NCBI GenBank assembly: GCA_947307285.1
Contig: CAMZIS010000004.1
Coordinates: 1-25,963 of the forward strand
Length of the DNA stretch: 25,963 bases
Direction of reading: 5' to 3'
Source of the DNA: an uncultured Peptococcaceae bacterium
GTDB taxonomy: Bacteria > Bacillota > Dehalobacteriia > UBA4068
Part shown: piece by piece, positions 6,895 to 15,184 of the stretch
Numbering within the stretch: the stretch's first letter is position 1
How the letters are laid out: every line of letters starts with the position of its first letter
Made by a program: the position numbers and the translations under genes
Notes under the pieces: model-generated
Databases searched by the model: none
What the model saw: the letters and a program-made list of their open reading frames with translations, nothing else
Told to the model about the DNA's origin: nothing

Positions 6895-8811
6895 TTATAC
6901 CATGAGTTTAGCTACCCGGCGGGCGAAAGCGGCCGGATCGTCCAGAGGCAGTCCTTCGATCAGACGGGCCTGATCATAGAGTATGGCGGCGTATTCCTTC
7001 AGCTTTTCTTCGTCGCCGGACCCGTGGGCCTGTTTCAGCGCGGCAAAGACGGGGTGCTGGCTGTTTATGTTCAGCACCTGGTCGCTTTTGGCCATTTCTC
7101 CGGCCTGGCTTTTGGGAAAGCGGCTCAGCACCTTTTCCATTTCCAAAGATATGGGACCGTCTGCGCTCAGGCTCACCGGATGATCCTTCAGCTGGTTGGA
7201 CAGGGCCACCCGCTTCACTTTTCCGGCCAGCGCCTGTTTTACGGCGTCCAGCAGCTGCCGGTTCTCCTGCTCCGCCTCTTTCGCGGCTTGCTTTTCCGCT
7301 TCGCTTTCCAGCCCCAGATCGCCGCTGTTCACGTTGCGGAATTCCTTGTCTGCGAAACTACCCAGAGTCATCAGCACGAATTCGTCGATATCCTCCGCAC
7401 ACAGCAGCACGTCGAAGCCCTTGTCCAGGACCTGCTGGGTGGCGGGCAGGGCCAGCAGCCGGCTGGCTTCGTCGCCCGCCGCGTAGTAGATATACTTTTG
7501 CTTCTCGCCGTCGGTCGCATCCATGGCGGCCGCGTATTCCTCCAAAGTCAGCATCTTCTGCATCCTGGCCGAACGGAAGAGCAGCAGGTCTTTCAGCAGT
7601 TCCGCGTGAGCGCCGAAATCGCTGTAGGCGCCGAATTTAAGCTGGCGGCCGAAGGCTTCGAAGAAGCTCTCGTATTTTTCGCGCTCCGTACGCAGCATGG
7701 TCAGCAGCTCGCTTTTGATCTTCTTTTCCAGGGCGGAGGCGATGAGCTTCAGCTGATGATCCTGCTGCAGCATTTCCCGGGACAGGTTCAGGCTCACGTC
7801 TTCGCTGTCTACCAGCCCGCGTACAAAGCTGAAATAGTCCGGCAGCAGATCGGCGCATTTTTCCGTGATCAGCACGCCGGAGGCATAGAGGGCCAGCCCC
7901 TTTTCAAATTCGCTGCTGTAATAATCGTAGGGGGCTTTCCCCGGCAGGAAGAGCAGGGCGGTATAGCTGACCCGTCCCTCTGCCCGGCTGAGCACAGTGC
8001 GGGCCGGCGCGGTGAAATCGCGGAAGCGCTCCTTATAATAGCGGTCGTAATCCTCCTGCGTGACCTCGCCCGGGTTCTTTTTCCACAGCGGGGTCATGCT
8101 GTTGAGGATCTCGTCTTCAGTATAGTCCTCGTATTCCTGCTGCCAGTCGGCGGGCGCGTCGGCAGGCCTGGGCAGGGCGCGGCTCTTGTGACGCAGCATG
8201 CGGATGGGGTAGCGCACGTAGTCGCTGTAACGCTTGACGATGTCCGTCAGGCGCCATTCTTCCAGATAATCGCTGTAACGGTCGGTCTCCGTGTCTTCCC
8301 GCAGCTGCAGGATGACGTCGGTGCCGATCTCCTCTTTTTCGGCGGGAGAGACCGTATAGCCCTCGACGCCGCGGCTTTCCCATTTCCAGGCCTGGTCCGC
8401 GTCAAGTCCGCGGCTGATAACAGTCACCTTGTCCGCCACCATGAATGCGGAATAAAAACCTACGCCGAACTGACCGATGATGTCGATATCCTCGCTTTGA
8501 TTGGCGCGCTTGAAGTCCTGACTGCCGCTTTTGGCAATTGTGCCCAGATTGGCTTCCAGCTCCTCTTTGTCCATGCCGCAGCCGTTGTCGCTTACGGTCA
8601 GGGTACGGGATGCCTTGTCCGGGACGATGCGCAGCGCCAGCTCCTGTCCGCCCAAACTGATCTCTTCCCGGTTGAGGCTGGCCCAGTAGCGCTTGTCCAG
8701 CGCGTCGGAAGCGTTGCTGATCAGCTCCCGCAGGAATATCTCCTTGTTCGTATAAACGGAGTTGATCATCATTTCCAGCAGCTTCTGGCTTTCCGCCTTG
8801 AATTTCCTCAT
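6895..8811 (-). CDS. htpG: Molecular chaperone HtpG (Hsp90 family)
   Basis: A 638-residue protein, close to the usual bacterial HtpG length. The N-terminal GHKL ATPase domain shows 'FLRELISNASDALDK' (N33 region), 'VSDNGCGM' (D75-G79) and 'GQFGVGFYSAF' (113-123), the conserved ATP-site motifs. The middle domain contains the catalytic-loop region around 'SLNLSREMLQQDHQLK' with the conserved Arg. The C-terminal dimerisation domain ends in 'FARRVAKLMV'. HtpG is a cytosolic, ATP-driven dimeric chaperone for late folding steps of client proteins. The start has a GGGAG ribosome binding site 10-11 nt upstream. No CIRCE-like inverted repeat or convincing promoter was seen in the 40 bp between the start and the preceding terminator, and no clear terminator follows the stop, so its control cannot be read here. 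Confidence 0.96.
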   Translation of the reverse strand: MRKFKAESQKLLEMMINSVYTNKEIFLRELISNASDALDKRYWASLNREEISLGGQELALRIVPDKASRTLTVSDNGCGMDKEELEANLGTIAKSGSQDFKRANQSEDIDIIGQFGVGFYSAFMVADKVTVISRGLDADQAWKWESRGVEGYTVSPAEKEEIGTDVILQLREDTETDRYSDYLEEWRLTDIVKRYSDYVRYPIRMLRHKSRALPRPADAPADWQQEYEDYTEDEILNSMTPLWKKNPGEVTQEDYDRYYKERFRDFTAPARTVLSRAEGRVSYTALLFLPGKAPYDYYSSEFEKGLALYASGVLITEKCADLLPDYFSFVRGLVDSEDVSLNLSREMLQQDHQLKLIASALEKKIKSELLTMLRTEREKYESFFEAFGRQLKFGAYSDFGAHAELLKDLLLFRSARMQKMLTLEEYAAAMDATDGEKQKYIYYAAGDEASRLLALPATQQVLDKGFDVLLCAEDIDEFVLMTLGSFADKEFRNVNSGDLGLESEAEKQAAKEAEQENRQLLDAVKQALAGKVKRVALSNQLKDHPVSLSADGPISLEMEKVLSRFPKSQAGEMAKSDQVLNINSQHPVFAALKQAHGSGDEEKLKEYAAILYDQARLIEGLPLDDPAAFARRVAKLMV

Positions 8812-8850
8812 TTATCATTACTCCCTTCCGGATGAAAACGTTGCGCCAAA

Positions 8851-8888
8851 TAAAGGCAAAAGGCTCCCCGAAAGCGGAGAGCGCTTTT
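8851..8888 (-). terminator. Intrinsic terminator of the DUF1385 gene
   Basis: An 8-bp stem (8863-8870 with 8875-8882, one G-T wobble) has a 4-nt loop and is extended by AAAAG/CTTTT pairing across one bulged base. On the minus strand it is followed by a T-rich tract (ccttttgcctttattt). It lies between the DUF1385 stop (8923) and the htpG start (8811), which argues that htpG has its own promoter or depends on read-through. Confidence 0.75.
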
Positions 8889-8922
8889 ATGCTATGCCGG
8901 ACCGGACCGGCGATGCGTCGGT

Positions 8923-9882
8923 TTAAAGGTGGACCCCGCCGTCGAATACGGCAGCCGCGTCTTCCGGCAGCACGTCCTTGAAAGCGATGACCGCGCACTC
9001 GATCATGTCGTCCGTGGGCTCCTTGGTGGTCAGCCGCTGCACCCAGAGACCGGGGGCGGAGATGACGCGGGTAAACAGGTTGTCCTTGCGGCCGGCCAGC
9101 TTCAACGCCTCGTAGCCCAGACCCATGACGATGGGCAGGCAGCACAGCTTGATCAGGGTGCGGCTCAGAGTGGGCAGAGTGTGGGGGATGAAGATGGACA
9201 CGAAAATGCTGACCAAAAGCAGCAGCACGATGAAAGAGGTGCCGCAGCGGGGATGGAAACGGCTTTGCCGGCGTACGTTGTCCGTGGTCAGCTCCTGCCC
9301 GTGCTCAAAACAGAAAATGGTCTTGTGCTCCGCGCCGTGATACATGAACACGCGGTGGATATCCTCCATAAAGGATACGGCCCAGACGTAGGCAACGAAG
9401 ATAGCCAGCTTGAACAGGCCTTCGAACACGGCCTGCAGCACCTGATTGGCCAGGAAGGGGATGAAGGATTTCAGCAGGTTATAGATGGCGGTGGGCAGCC
9501 AGATGAACAAAAAGATCGCCAGCAGGAAACCCAGGACGGAGGCGCCGACCATCATCAGCTTCATCCACCAGGGTTTTTTGCCTTCATCCTTTTTTTCAGC
9601 TTTGCTTTCGCCAACCGCCTCGTCCTCCAGGCCGGACAGCTCCATAGAGCGCATCAGGCATTTATAGCCCAGCACCATGCTGTCCACAAAGTTGAAGACG
9701 CCGCGGACGAAAGGTATGCGCCACGGGGCCGGACGCTGGCTCATCTTATTGGGCATGGTCTCGGTGCGGATCTCGCCGGAGGTATGGCGCACCGCCATGG
9801 TGATGCGTTCCGGTCCCCGCATCATAACGCCCTCGATCAGAGCCTGTCCGCCTATACTGATGTAGCGTTTCTCTTGTGTCAT
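8923..9882 (-). CDS. DUF1385 family membrane protein (YqhQ-like)
   Basis: A 319-residue protein. Residues 11-24 read GGQALIEGVMMRGP, the hallmark of DUF1385. Other family motifs are Y181-H-G-A-E-H-K-T and 'FHPRCGTSF' (209-217); their His, Glu and Cys residues look like a metal site. Hydrophobic membrane segments lie at about 108-135, 148-170, 217-235 and 243-260, and a charged Lys/Glu-rich linker lies at about 88-104. The family is widespread in Bacillota (B. subtilis YqhQ) and Actinobacteria and is described as a predicted metal-dependent enzyme; the reaction is unknown. In many Clostridia it lies near rpmE/prfA, which is not the case here. The gene stands alone between its own promoter, which carries an 18-bp palindrome at the predicted transcription start, and a terminator, suggesting dedicated regulation. 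Confidence 0.9.
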   Translation of the reverse strand: MTQEKRYISIGGQALIEGVMMRGPERITMAVRHTSGEIRTETMPNKMSQRPAPWRIPFVRGVFNFVDSMVLGYKCLMRSMELSGLEDEAVGESKAEKKDEGKKPWWMKLMMVGASVLGFLLAIFLFIWLPTAIYNLLKSFIPFLANQVLQAVFEGLFKLAIFVAYVWAVSFMEDIHRVFMYHGAEHKTIFCFEHGQELTTDNVRRQSRFHPRCGTSFIVLLLLVSIFVSIFIPHTLPTLSRTLIKLCCLPIVMGLGYEALKLAGRKDNLFTRVISAPGLWVQRLTTKEPTDDMIECAVIAFKDVLPEDAAAVFDGGVHL

Positions 9883-9904
9883 GCCGCTCCTCGCTTCAAA
9901 TACA

Positions 9905-9922
9905 ATGCATATCGATATGCAT
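9905..9922. promoter_or_regulatory. 18-bp perfect palindrome, candidate operator of the DUF1385 gene
   Basis: ATGCATATCGATATGCAT is its own exact reverse complement. It starts 5 nt downstream of the -10 hexamer on the minus strand, so it covers the predicted transcription start and the first bases of the leader, a classic repressor position. No terminator-like T tract follows. The regulator is not identifiable from the window. Confidence 0.6.
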
Positions 9923-9927
9923 ATTGC

Positions 9928-9956
9928 ATTTTATCACCGCAGCCCTTGCTTGGCAA
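9928..9956 (-). promoter_or_regulatory. Sigma-A-type promoter of the DUF1385 gene
   Basis: On the minus strand: -35 TTGCCA (9951-9956, 5/6 match), a 17-bp spacer, and -10 TAAAAT (9928-9933) preceded by a TGn extension. The -35 box lies inside a small dyad, CTTGC-TTG-GCAAG on the plus strand at 9945-9957. The leader to the start codon at 9882 is about 39 nt with a GAGGAG ribosome binding site. Confidence 0.75.
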
Positions 9957-9981
9957 GCCCGTTCCCCGGCGGAAACAAAAG

Positions 9982-10004
9982 AAAGCCCGGACAGGCCGGG
10001 CTTT
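9982..10004 (-). terminator. Intrinsic terminator of the amidase gene
   Basis: A perfect 9-bp stem (9982-9990, aaagcccgg, with 9996-10004, ccgggcttt) and a 5-nt loop, 10 bp after the amidase stop. On the minus strand it is followed by ctttcttttgtttcc-type T-rich sequence. Confidence 0.85.
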
Positions 10005-10014
10005 GAGGCAAGCG

Positions 10015-10761
10015 TCAATACGTTTGTTCAGTGATATACTGCGCGTTTATATAGCCGGTCATCCCGTTCACCCGCACCTGGAACCAGCCGTTCTCTTCCG
10101 ACAGCAGCTGTATCCGGGTGCGGTTGGGCACCACCGCTACCGCCGGCGCGTCCCAGCCGGGACGGGAACGCAGGTTTACGGCGAAGCCGGGCGTAGCGAC
10201 CCGGGCCGGTCTTGCCGCCACGGGATCCGCGAAGGGTACGCCCAGTGCGTCGGCGGCGGCCCGGGCCAGAGCGCGGGCTATGGTCTCCACATTGTTCTTG
10301 ATCCATCCCGCGTCCTCCGGATTGTCGTGATAGGCCACCTCGACCAGTACGGCGGGGGCCTGGCTTTCGCGCAGTTCGTACAAGCCTCCGTTAGGGGAGG
10401 CTCCTACCAGCTCGGGATAGGGATATATCTCCTCCATGGAACGGACTATCTGCTCTGCAAAAGCGCGGCCTGCCTGGCTCCCGGGGTAATAATAGACGTC
10501 CGTTCCCTGAATGGCGCCGGACAGATAGTCCGGCGCGGCGTTGGAGTGGATGGCCAGATGCAGGTCGGGCCGATACTGATTGGACAGCCGCACCGAGCCG
10601 CCTACGGTCAGCGACGGATCGTTGCGGCGATATTCGATGCCCGCCGCCTGCAGATATGGTTCCATGGCGTCGGCTATCAGGTTCATGTACTGCTCTTCAT
10701 TTCCTCCGTTTACGTAGGGGTTGTATTCCTGGGTGGACGGGCTCAAAAAGACGCTGGGCAT
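10015..10761 (-). CDS. N-acetylmuramoyl-L-alanine amidase (Amidase_3) with C-terminal SH3b domain
   Basis: A 248-residue protein. The Amidase_3 domain (about 1-175) shows 'GGNEEQYMN' (E22/E23, zinc-ligand region), 'LHLAIHSNA' (H72) and 'VLVEVAYHDN' (E141, catalytic). A bacterial SH3 domain follows (about 186-244), with 'VNLRSRPG' and 'GWFQVRVNGMTGYI'. It cleaves the bond between MurNAc and the stem peptide. At the N-terminus the usual zinc ligand in 'GHGG' is missing; the position reads 'LSPSTQEYNPY', which I recall as a recurring variant in Clostridia-type proteins. There is no signal peptide, so the enzyme would act after lysis, through a nonclassical route, or in the mother cell of a sporulating cell, as proposed for CwlC. 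An AGGAGG Shine-Dalgarno sequence precedes the start, and a possible -10 (TATGAT on the minus strand, 10785-10790) lies upstream. The gene is divergent from pcrA. Confidence 0.9.
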   Translation of the reverse strand: MPSVFLSPSTQEYNPYVNGGNEEQYMNLIADAMEPYLQAAGIEYRRNDPSLTVGGSVRLSNQYRPDLHLAIHSNAAPDYLSGAIQGTDVYYYPGSQAGRAFAEQIVRSMEEIYPYPELVGASPNGGLYELRESQAPAVLVEVAYHDNPEDAGWIKNNVETIARALARAAADALGVPFADPVAARPARVATPGFAVNLRSRPGWDAPAVAVVPNRTRIQLLSEENGWFQVRVNGMTGYINAQYITEQTY

Positions 10762-10900
10762 GTCTGCTGTCCTCCTGTTTCCATATCATACGGTCATATT
10801 TGAGCATATGCGCCAGCCGGCGAAACGCTACCTGAGGCAGGGAATAGGGCTTACGCGCAGAAATTAATACAAGTTAAGGACTATTCTCCAGAGGAAGCCT

Positions 10901-13126
10901 ATGGACATTCTCAGCGGATTGAACGAGCAGCAGCTGGCTGCCGTCACAGCCGAAGACCGCCATGTCCTGGTCATCGCCGGCGCCGGCAGCGGCAAGACCC
11001 GGGTGTTGGTCAGCCGGGTGGCCTGGCTCATGGCGGAAAAGCGGGTCGAGCCCTACAACATCATGGCCGTCACCTTCACCAACAAGGCGGCCAACGAAAT
11101 GAGAGAGCGGGTGGAGGACATGACCGGCCTCAATACCCGCTGGATGTGGATGGGCACCTTCCATTCCCTGTGCGCCCGACTGCTGCGCATGGAAGCAGCC
11201 AATTTCGGACTGCCCCGGGATTTTGTCATCTACGACGACGGCGATGCCAAGGCTCTGCTCAAGCGCGTCCTCTCGGAATTGCAGCTGGATACGGATAAAT
11301 ACGCGCCGGCCGCGGTGGCCGCAACGGTCAGCGACGCCAAGAACCGCCTCATCACCTCCGCCGGCTATGAACAGATGGCGGCGGACGACTGGCAGCGCAA
11401 CGTGGCCCGGGCCTACCGCGCCTATCAGATCGCGCTGAAGGAGAACGGCGCCCTGGATTTTGATGATCTGCTGTGCCGCAGCGTGTGGTATCTGGAGCGC
11501 CACCCCGAGGTGTTGGAGCGCTGGCAGCGGCGTTTCCGACATATCCTGGTGGATGAGTATCAGGATACCAACCATTGCCAGTACCGCCTGATCCGCCTGC
11601 TGGCCGGGGATGAGGGCAGCGTGTTCGCCGTAGGCGATCCCGACCAGTCCATATATCGCTGACGGGGTGCGGATATCGCCAATATCCTGGATTTCGCCAA
11701 GGACTATCCCGACTGCCGCGAGCTGCCTCTGACCCGGAATTACCGTTCCACTCAAAACATACTGGACGCAGCCAACGCTCTCATCGCCAACAATACCTCC
11801 CGCCGGCCCAAGGACCTGTTCACCACCGGCGAGCGGGGCGAAAAGATCGTGCTGCGCCGCACCGAAGACGATAAAGAGGAAGCTTCCTTCGTCATCCGCC
11901 AGGTGTATCAGCTGCAGCAAAGCGGCAGCTACAACCTGAACGACTGCGCCATCCTCTACCGCACCCACGGTCTGAGCCGCCTTTTTGAAACGGAATGCAT
12001 CCGCTACGGCCTGCCATACCGCGTCTTCGGCGGCCTGCGCTTCTACGAGCGCAAGGAGGTCAAGGATACCATCGCTTATCTGCGCTGCCTCGCCTCCCCC
12101 CGGGACGGCGAGGCCCTGCGCCGTATCTACAACGAGCCCCGGCGGGGCATCGGCAAGACCAGCTGGGAGCGGCTGGTCAGTGCCGCGAGCCGGGCCGGTC
12201 TTTCTCCCGGCGAAGCTCTGGCGAAGATCGATGACTTCGACCTGCCCACTGCGGCCAAAAGCAAATTCCGCTCTCTGAGCGAACTGCTGGCCGGCCTCAG
12301 GGAATACGCCGGCTCCTGTCCCTCCATGCGGGATCTCATACGTGAGCTGTGGGAACGCAGCGGCTATGCCGCGGCCATCGCCGCCTCCGAAGGCGCTGAG
12401 GAAAAGCTGGACATACTGGATCAGGTGCTGGACGCGGCGGGCGATTTCGACCAGATGTACGAAGACGAGCTGGCTACCCGGCCTGAAGAGGAAGAGGCGG
12501 AAACGCCTTTGGCCATGTTCCTGGCCCAGATGGCCCTGGCCACCGACCTGGACACGGCCGATCTGGACGCGGGCTTCCTCAACCTGATGACCCTGCACGC
12601 CGCCAAGGGCCTGGAATTCCCCGTGGTGTTCATCGTCGGTCTGGAAGAGGGCGTGTTCCCCCATAAAAAAGTGCTGTTCGATATGGACGACGCGGAGCTG
12701 GAGGAGGAACGCCGCCTGTGCTACGTGGGCATGACCCGGGCCAAAGAGCGGCTCTTTCTCAGCGCGGCCAACCGCCGCCAGCTGTGGGGCCGCTACGAGA
12801 CCAGCCTCAATTCCCGCTTTCTGTCCGAGATCCCCGGCCGCCTGCTGGAGGTCAGCGGCGTGGCCCAGCCCGGCGTGCGTGAAAGCGTTTTCCAGTCCGT
12901 GAACCGCCGTACCAGCGTGTTCAGCGCACCGGTGCCGCCGCCTCCCAAGCGGGAGACGGGTCCCGTCCTGATCAGCGTGGGCGACAAACTGCGCCACAGC
13001 AAATTCGGGGACGGCGTGTGCGTGGCCGTATCCGGCGCCGGCGAGGAGCTCATGCTCACCGTGGCCTTCCCCGAATGCGGCATCAAAAAGCTGATGTGGA
13101 AGTACGCGCCCATGAAGAAGCTGTGA
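10901..13126 (+). pseudogene. pcrA: PcrA/UvrD-type DNA helicase interrupted by one in-frame TGA
   Basis: A single reading frame of 741 codons, full PcrA length, broken only by TGA at 11660-11662. The superfamily 1 helicase motifs are in order: Walker A 'AGAGSGKT' (26-33), Ia 'FTNKAANEMRERV', 'FHSLCARLLR', II 'DEYQDTN', III 'GDPDQSIYR-stop-RGA', IV 'LTRNYRS', V 'LMTLHAAKGLEFPVVF', VI 'CYVGMTRAKERLFL', and a C-terminal 'GDKLRHSKFGDGVC' segment typical of PcrA. The stop replaces the invariant Trp of motif III (TGG to TGA would suffice). The N-terminal piece is 253 residues. The C-terminal piece has no Shine-Dalgarno sequence near its first possible starts (for example GTG 11849). PcrA unwinds DNA in repair and displaces RecA, and it is essential in B. 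subtilis. The start has an AGAGGA ribosome binding site. Possible explanations are a sequencing or assembly error, a recent mutation, or read-through. ligA follows 48 bp downstream. Confidence 0.85.
11660..11662 (+). other. In-frame TGA within pcrA at the motif III tryptophan position
   Basis: The context is cgc TGA cgg; the stop is followed by C, a context known to terminate poorly in bacteria (as at the prfB frameshift site). The protein frame on both sides matches PcrA without any gap or shift. A small hairpin (11671-11676 with 11682-11687, 5-nt loop) lies 8 nt downstream. Confidence 0.9.
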
Positions 13127-13174
13127 AGCGGACATATTAGTGTATATCAGTAAAAAAGAAAAGGACGTAAGCCC

Positions 13175-15184
13175 ATGAACGAGCAGGAAGCCGCCCTTCG
13201 GGTGGAAGAGCTGACCAAAGCGCTGAAAAAATACAGAGAGGCCTATTACCAGCAGGACGCTCCGCTGATCTCCGACTATGACTATGATATGCTGGAGCAG
13301 GAACTAAAAGAGCTGGAAACGCAGTTCCCCAGCCTGCTGCAGGCCGATTCGCCCACCCAGACCGTAGGCGGCCGGGCGGAAAAACGCTTTGCCCAGGTGG
13401 CTCACGCCGCGCCCCTGCTTTCCCTGGAGGACGCTTTCGATTACGACGATCTGGCCGCTTTCCGCAACCGGCTGGTCAAAGCCGGAGTGGACGAGCCGCT
13501 TTTGCTGGCCGAACCGAAGATGGACGGCCTTTCCCTGGCCGTCACCTACCGCGACGGCCGATTTGCCGCCGCCGCTACCCGGGGCGACGGTATGGTGGGG
13601 GAGGACGTGACCGCCAATGTGGCCGCCATCGCCAGCCTGCCCAAGCAGCTCAAGCGCCCGCTGCCGCTGCTTACCGTCCGCGGCGAAGCCTATATCCCGA
13701 AAACCCTGTTTGCCCAGCTAAATACCGATAGAGAGGAGGCTGGGGAAACACTGTTCGCCAACCCGCGCAACGCGGCCGCCGGCAGCATCCGCCAGCTTGA
13801 CCCGAAGGTAACGGCCAGCCGCAACCTGCATCTTTATTTTTATGACATCATCGAAAGCTCCGGTCTGCCTCAGCCTGCCAGCCAAAGCGAGCTGCTGGAT
13901 ATCCTGGCCGATCTGGGCCTGCCGGTCAATCCCAAACGCCGTCTCTGTCCCGATCTGGAGTCCATGACCGCCTATATGGAACAGATGCGGGAAGAGCGGC
14001 ACGCCCTGGAATACGACATCGACGGCATGGTGTTCAAGCTGGACCCCCTGCCGCCCCGACAGCTGCTGGGGGCCACCGGCAAATTCCCCCGCTGGGCCAT
14101 CGCCTACAAATTCCCGCCGGAGCAGGCGGAAACCAGGGTGGAAGCCATCGAAGTCGGCGTGGGCCGCACCGGCGCGCTGACGCCTACCGCCCACCTGGCC
14201 CCGGTGCTGCTGGCCGGCAGCACCATCAGCCGGGCCACCCTGCATAACGAAGATAATATCCGCGATAAAGACATCCGTATCGGCGATACGGTGATAATCC
14301 AGAAGGCGGGAGACGTCATCCCGGAAGTGGTGCGCGTCCTGCCGGAAAAGCGCACCGGCGCGGAACAGGTCTTCGCCATGCCGGAAAACTGCCCCGTCTG
14401 CTGCAGCCCCACCATGCGGTTAGAGGGAGAAGCGGCCCGTCGCTGCGTGAACGAAAGCTGCCCCGCCCGGCTGTATGAGGCCATCGTGCATTTCGTTTCC
14501 AAGAAAGCCATGGATATCGACGGCCTGGGCCCCATGATCGTGCGCCAGCTGCTGGACGCGGGCCTGGTGCAGGATGTGGCCGGTCTTTATTCTCTTACAC
14601 AGGAGCAATTGGCGGTCCTGGATCGCCTTGGCGAAAAGTCCGCGGCCAATTTGACGGCCGCTATCGACGCCAGCCGCAGCCGCGGCCTGGCCCGGCTCCT
14701 GTTCGGCCTGGGTATCCGCCACGTGGGCGAGCGGGCCGGCAAGGTGCTGTCCGCCCGCTACAAAGATATATACGAGCTGATGGCCGCTGACGAGGCGGAG
14801 CTCACCGCCATCGACGAGATCGGCCCCATCATGGCGGCCAGCATCGCGGGATGGTTCGCCAAGGCCCCGAATAAAGAGTTGATCCGCCGCCTGGCTGACG
14901 CCGGCGTGGATATGCAGGGCGAAGGAGGGAAGGAGACCGCGGCCGGTCCCTTGCGGGATAAGACCGTGGTCATCTCCGGCACTCTGCCCGGCATCGGCCG
15001 CGAAGAAGCCAAAGCCCTGCTGGAGGCGGCGGGAGCCAAGGTCAGCGGCTCCGTCAGCCGCAAGACCGACTATCTGCTGCTGGGTGAGAACCCCGGCTCC
15101 AAGCTGGAAAAGGCCAACTCTCTGGGCGTAGCTACCGTAAGCTGGGAACAGATGCAGGAGCTCATGGCGGAGGGGCAGGCATGA
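13175..15184 (+). CDS. ligA: NAD-dependent DNA ligase LigA
   Basis: A 669-residue protein, the standard length. The domains are Ia/adenylation, with 'DYDYDMLEQEL' near residue 34 and the adenylated lysine in 'EPKMDGLSLAV' (K115, as in E. coli); then 'YKFPPEQAETRVEAIEVGVGRTGALTP' at the start of the OB fold; a four-cysteine zinc finger from C406/C409 ('CPVC') to 'CVNESCPARL'; helix-hairpin-helix repeats ('LGIRHVGERAGKVL', 'IDEIGPIMAASI'); and a C-terminal BRCT domain (about 592-669, 'KTVVISGTLPGIGREEAKALLEAAGAKVSGSVS'-like, shown here by its key part 'SGTLPG'). It seals nicks in replication and repair using NAD+. The ribosome binding site AAAGGA is well placed before ATG 13175. The gene follows pcrA, a common pairing in Bacillota, and its TGA overlaps the hypF ATG by 4 bases. 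Confidence 0.97.
   Translation: MNEQEAALRVEELTKALKKYREAYYQQDAPLISDYDYDMLEQELKELETQFPSLLQADSPTQTVGGRAEKRFAQVAHAAPLLSLEDAFDYDDLAAFRNRLVKAGVDEPLLLAEPKMDGLSLAVTYRDGRFAAAATRGDGMVGEDVTANVAAIASLPKQLKRPLPLLTVRGEAYIPKTLFAQLNTDREEAGETLFANPRNAAAGSIRQLDPKVTASRNLHLYFYDIIESSGLPQPASQSELLDILADLGLPVNPKRRLCPDLESMTAYMEQMREERHALEYDIDGMVFKLDPLPPRQLLGATGKFPRWAIAYKFPPEQAETRVEAIEVGVGRTGALTPTAHLAPVLLAGSTISRATLHNEDNIRDKDIRIGDTVIIQKAGDVIPEVVRVLPEKRTGAEQVFAMPENCPVCCSPTMRLEGEAARRCVNESCPARLYEAIVHFVSKKAMDIDGLGPMIVRQLLDAGLVQDVAGLYSLTQEQLAVLDRLGEKSAANLTAAIDASRSRGLARLLFGLGIRHVGERAGKVLSARYKDIYELMAADEAELTAIDEIGPIMAASIAGWFAKAPNKELIRRLADAGVDMQGEGGKETAAGPLRDKTVVISGTLPGIGREEAKALLEAAGAKVSGSVSRKTDYLLLGENPGSKLEKANSLGVATVSWEQMQELMAEGQA

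Noticed and set aside
7024..8835. Long plus-strand open frame opposite htpG
   Set aside because: The minus strand encodes a complete HtpG with all motifs; the opposite frame has no family features or ribosome binding site.
8929..10803. Plus-strand open frame of about 620 codons opposite DUF1385 and the amidase
   Set aside because: It runs across two real genes, two terminators and a promoter on the other strand and has no domain signature.
11660..11662. Genetic code in which TGA means tryptophan
   Set aside because: TGA is the terminal codon of several intact genes here (ligA, hypC, hypD, hypE, and the NuoJ-, NuoK- and NuoA-like genes), and tryptophan is encoded by TGG throughout.
10874..13135. 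Long antisense open frame (about 750 codons) opposite pcrA
   Set aside because: It mirrors the G+C-rich third codon positions of pcrA, shows no recognisable domain, and its His/Gln/Ala-rich composition is typical of shadow frames.
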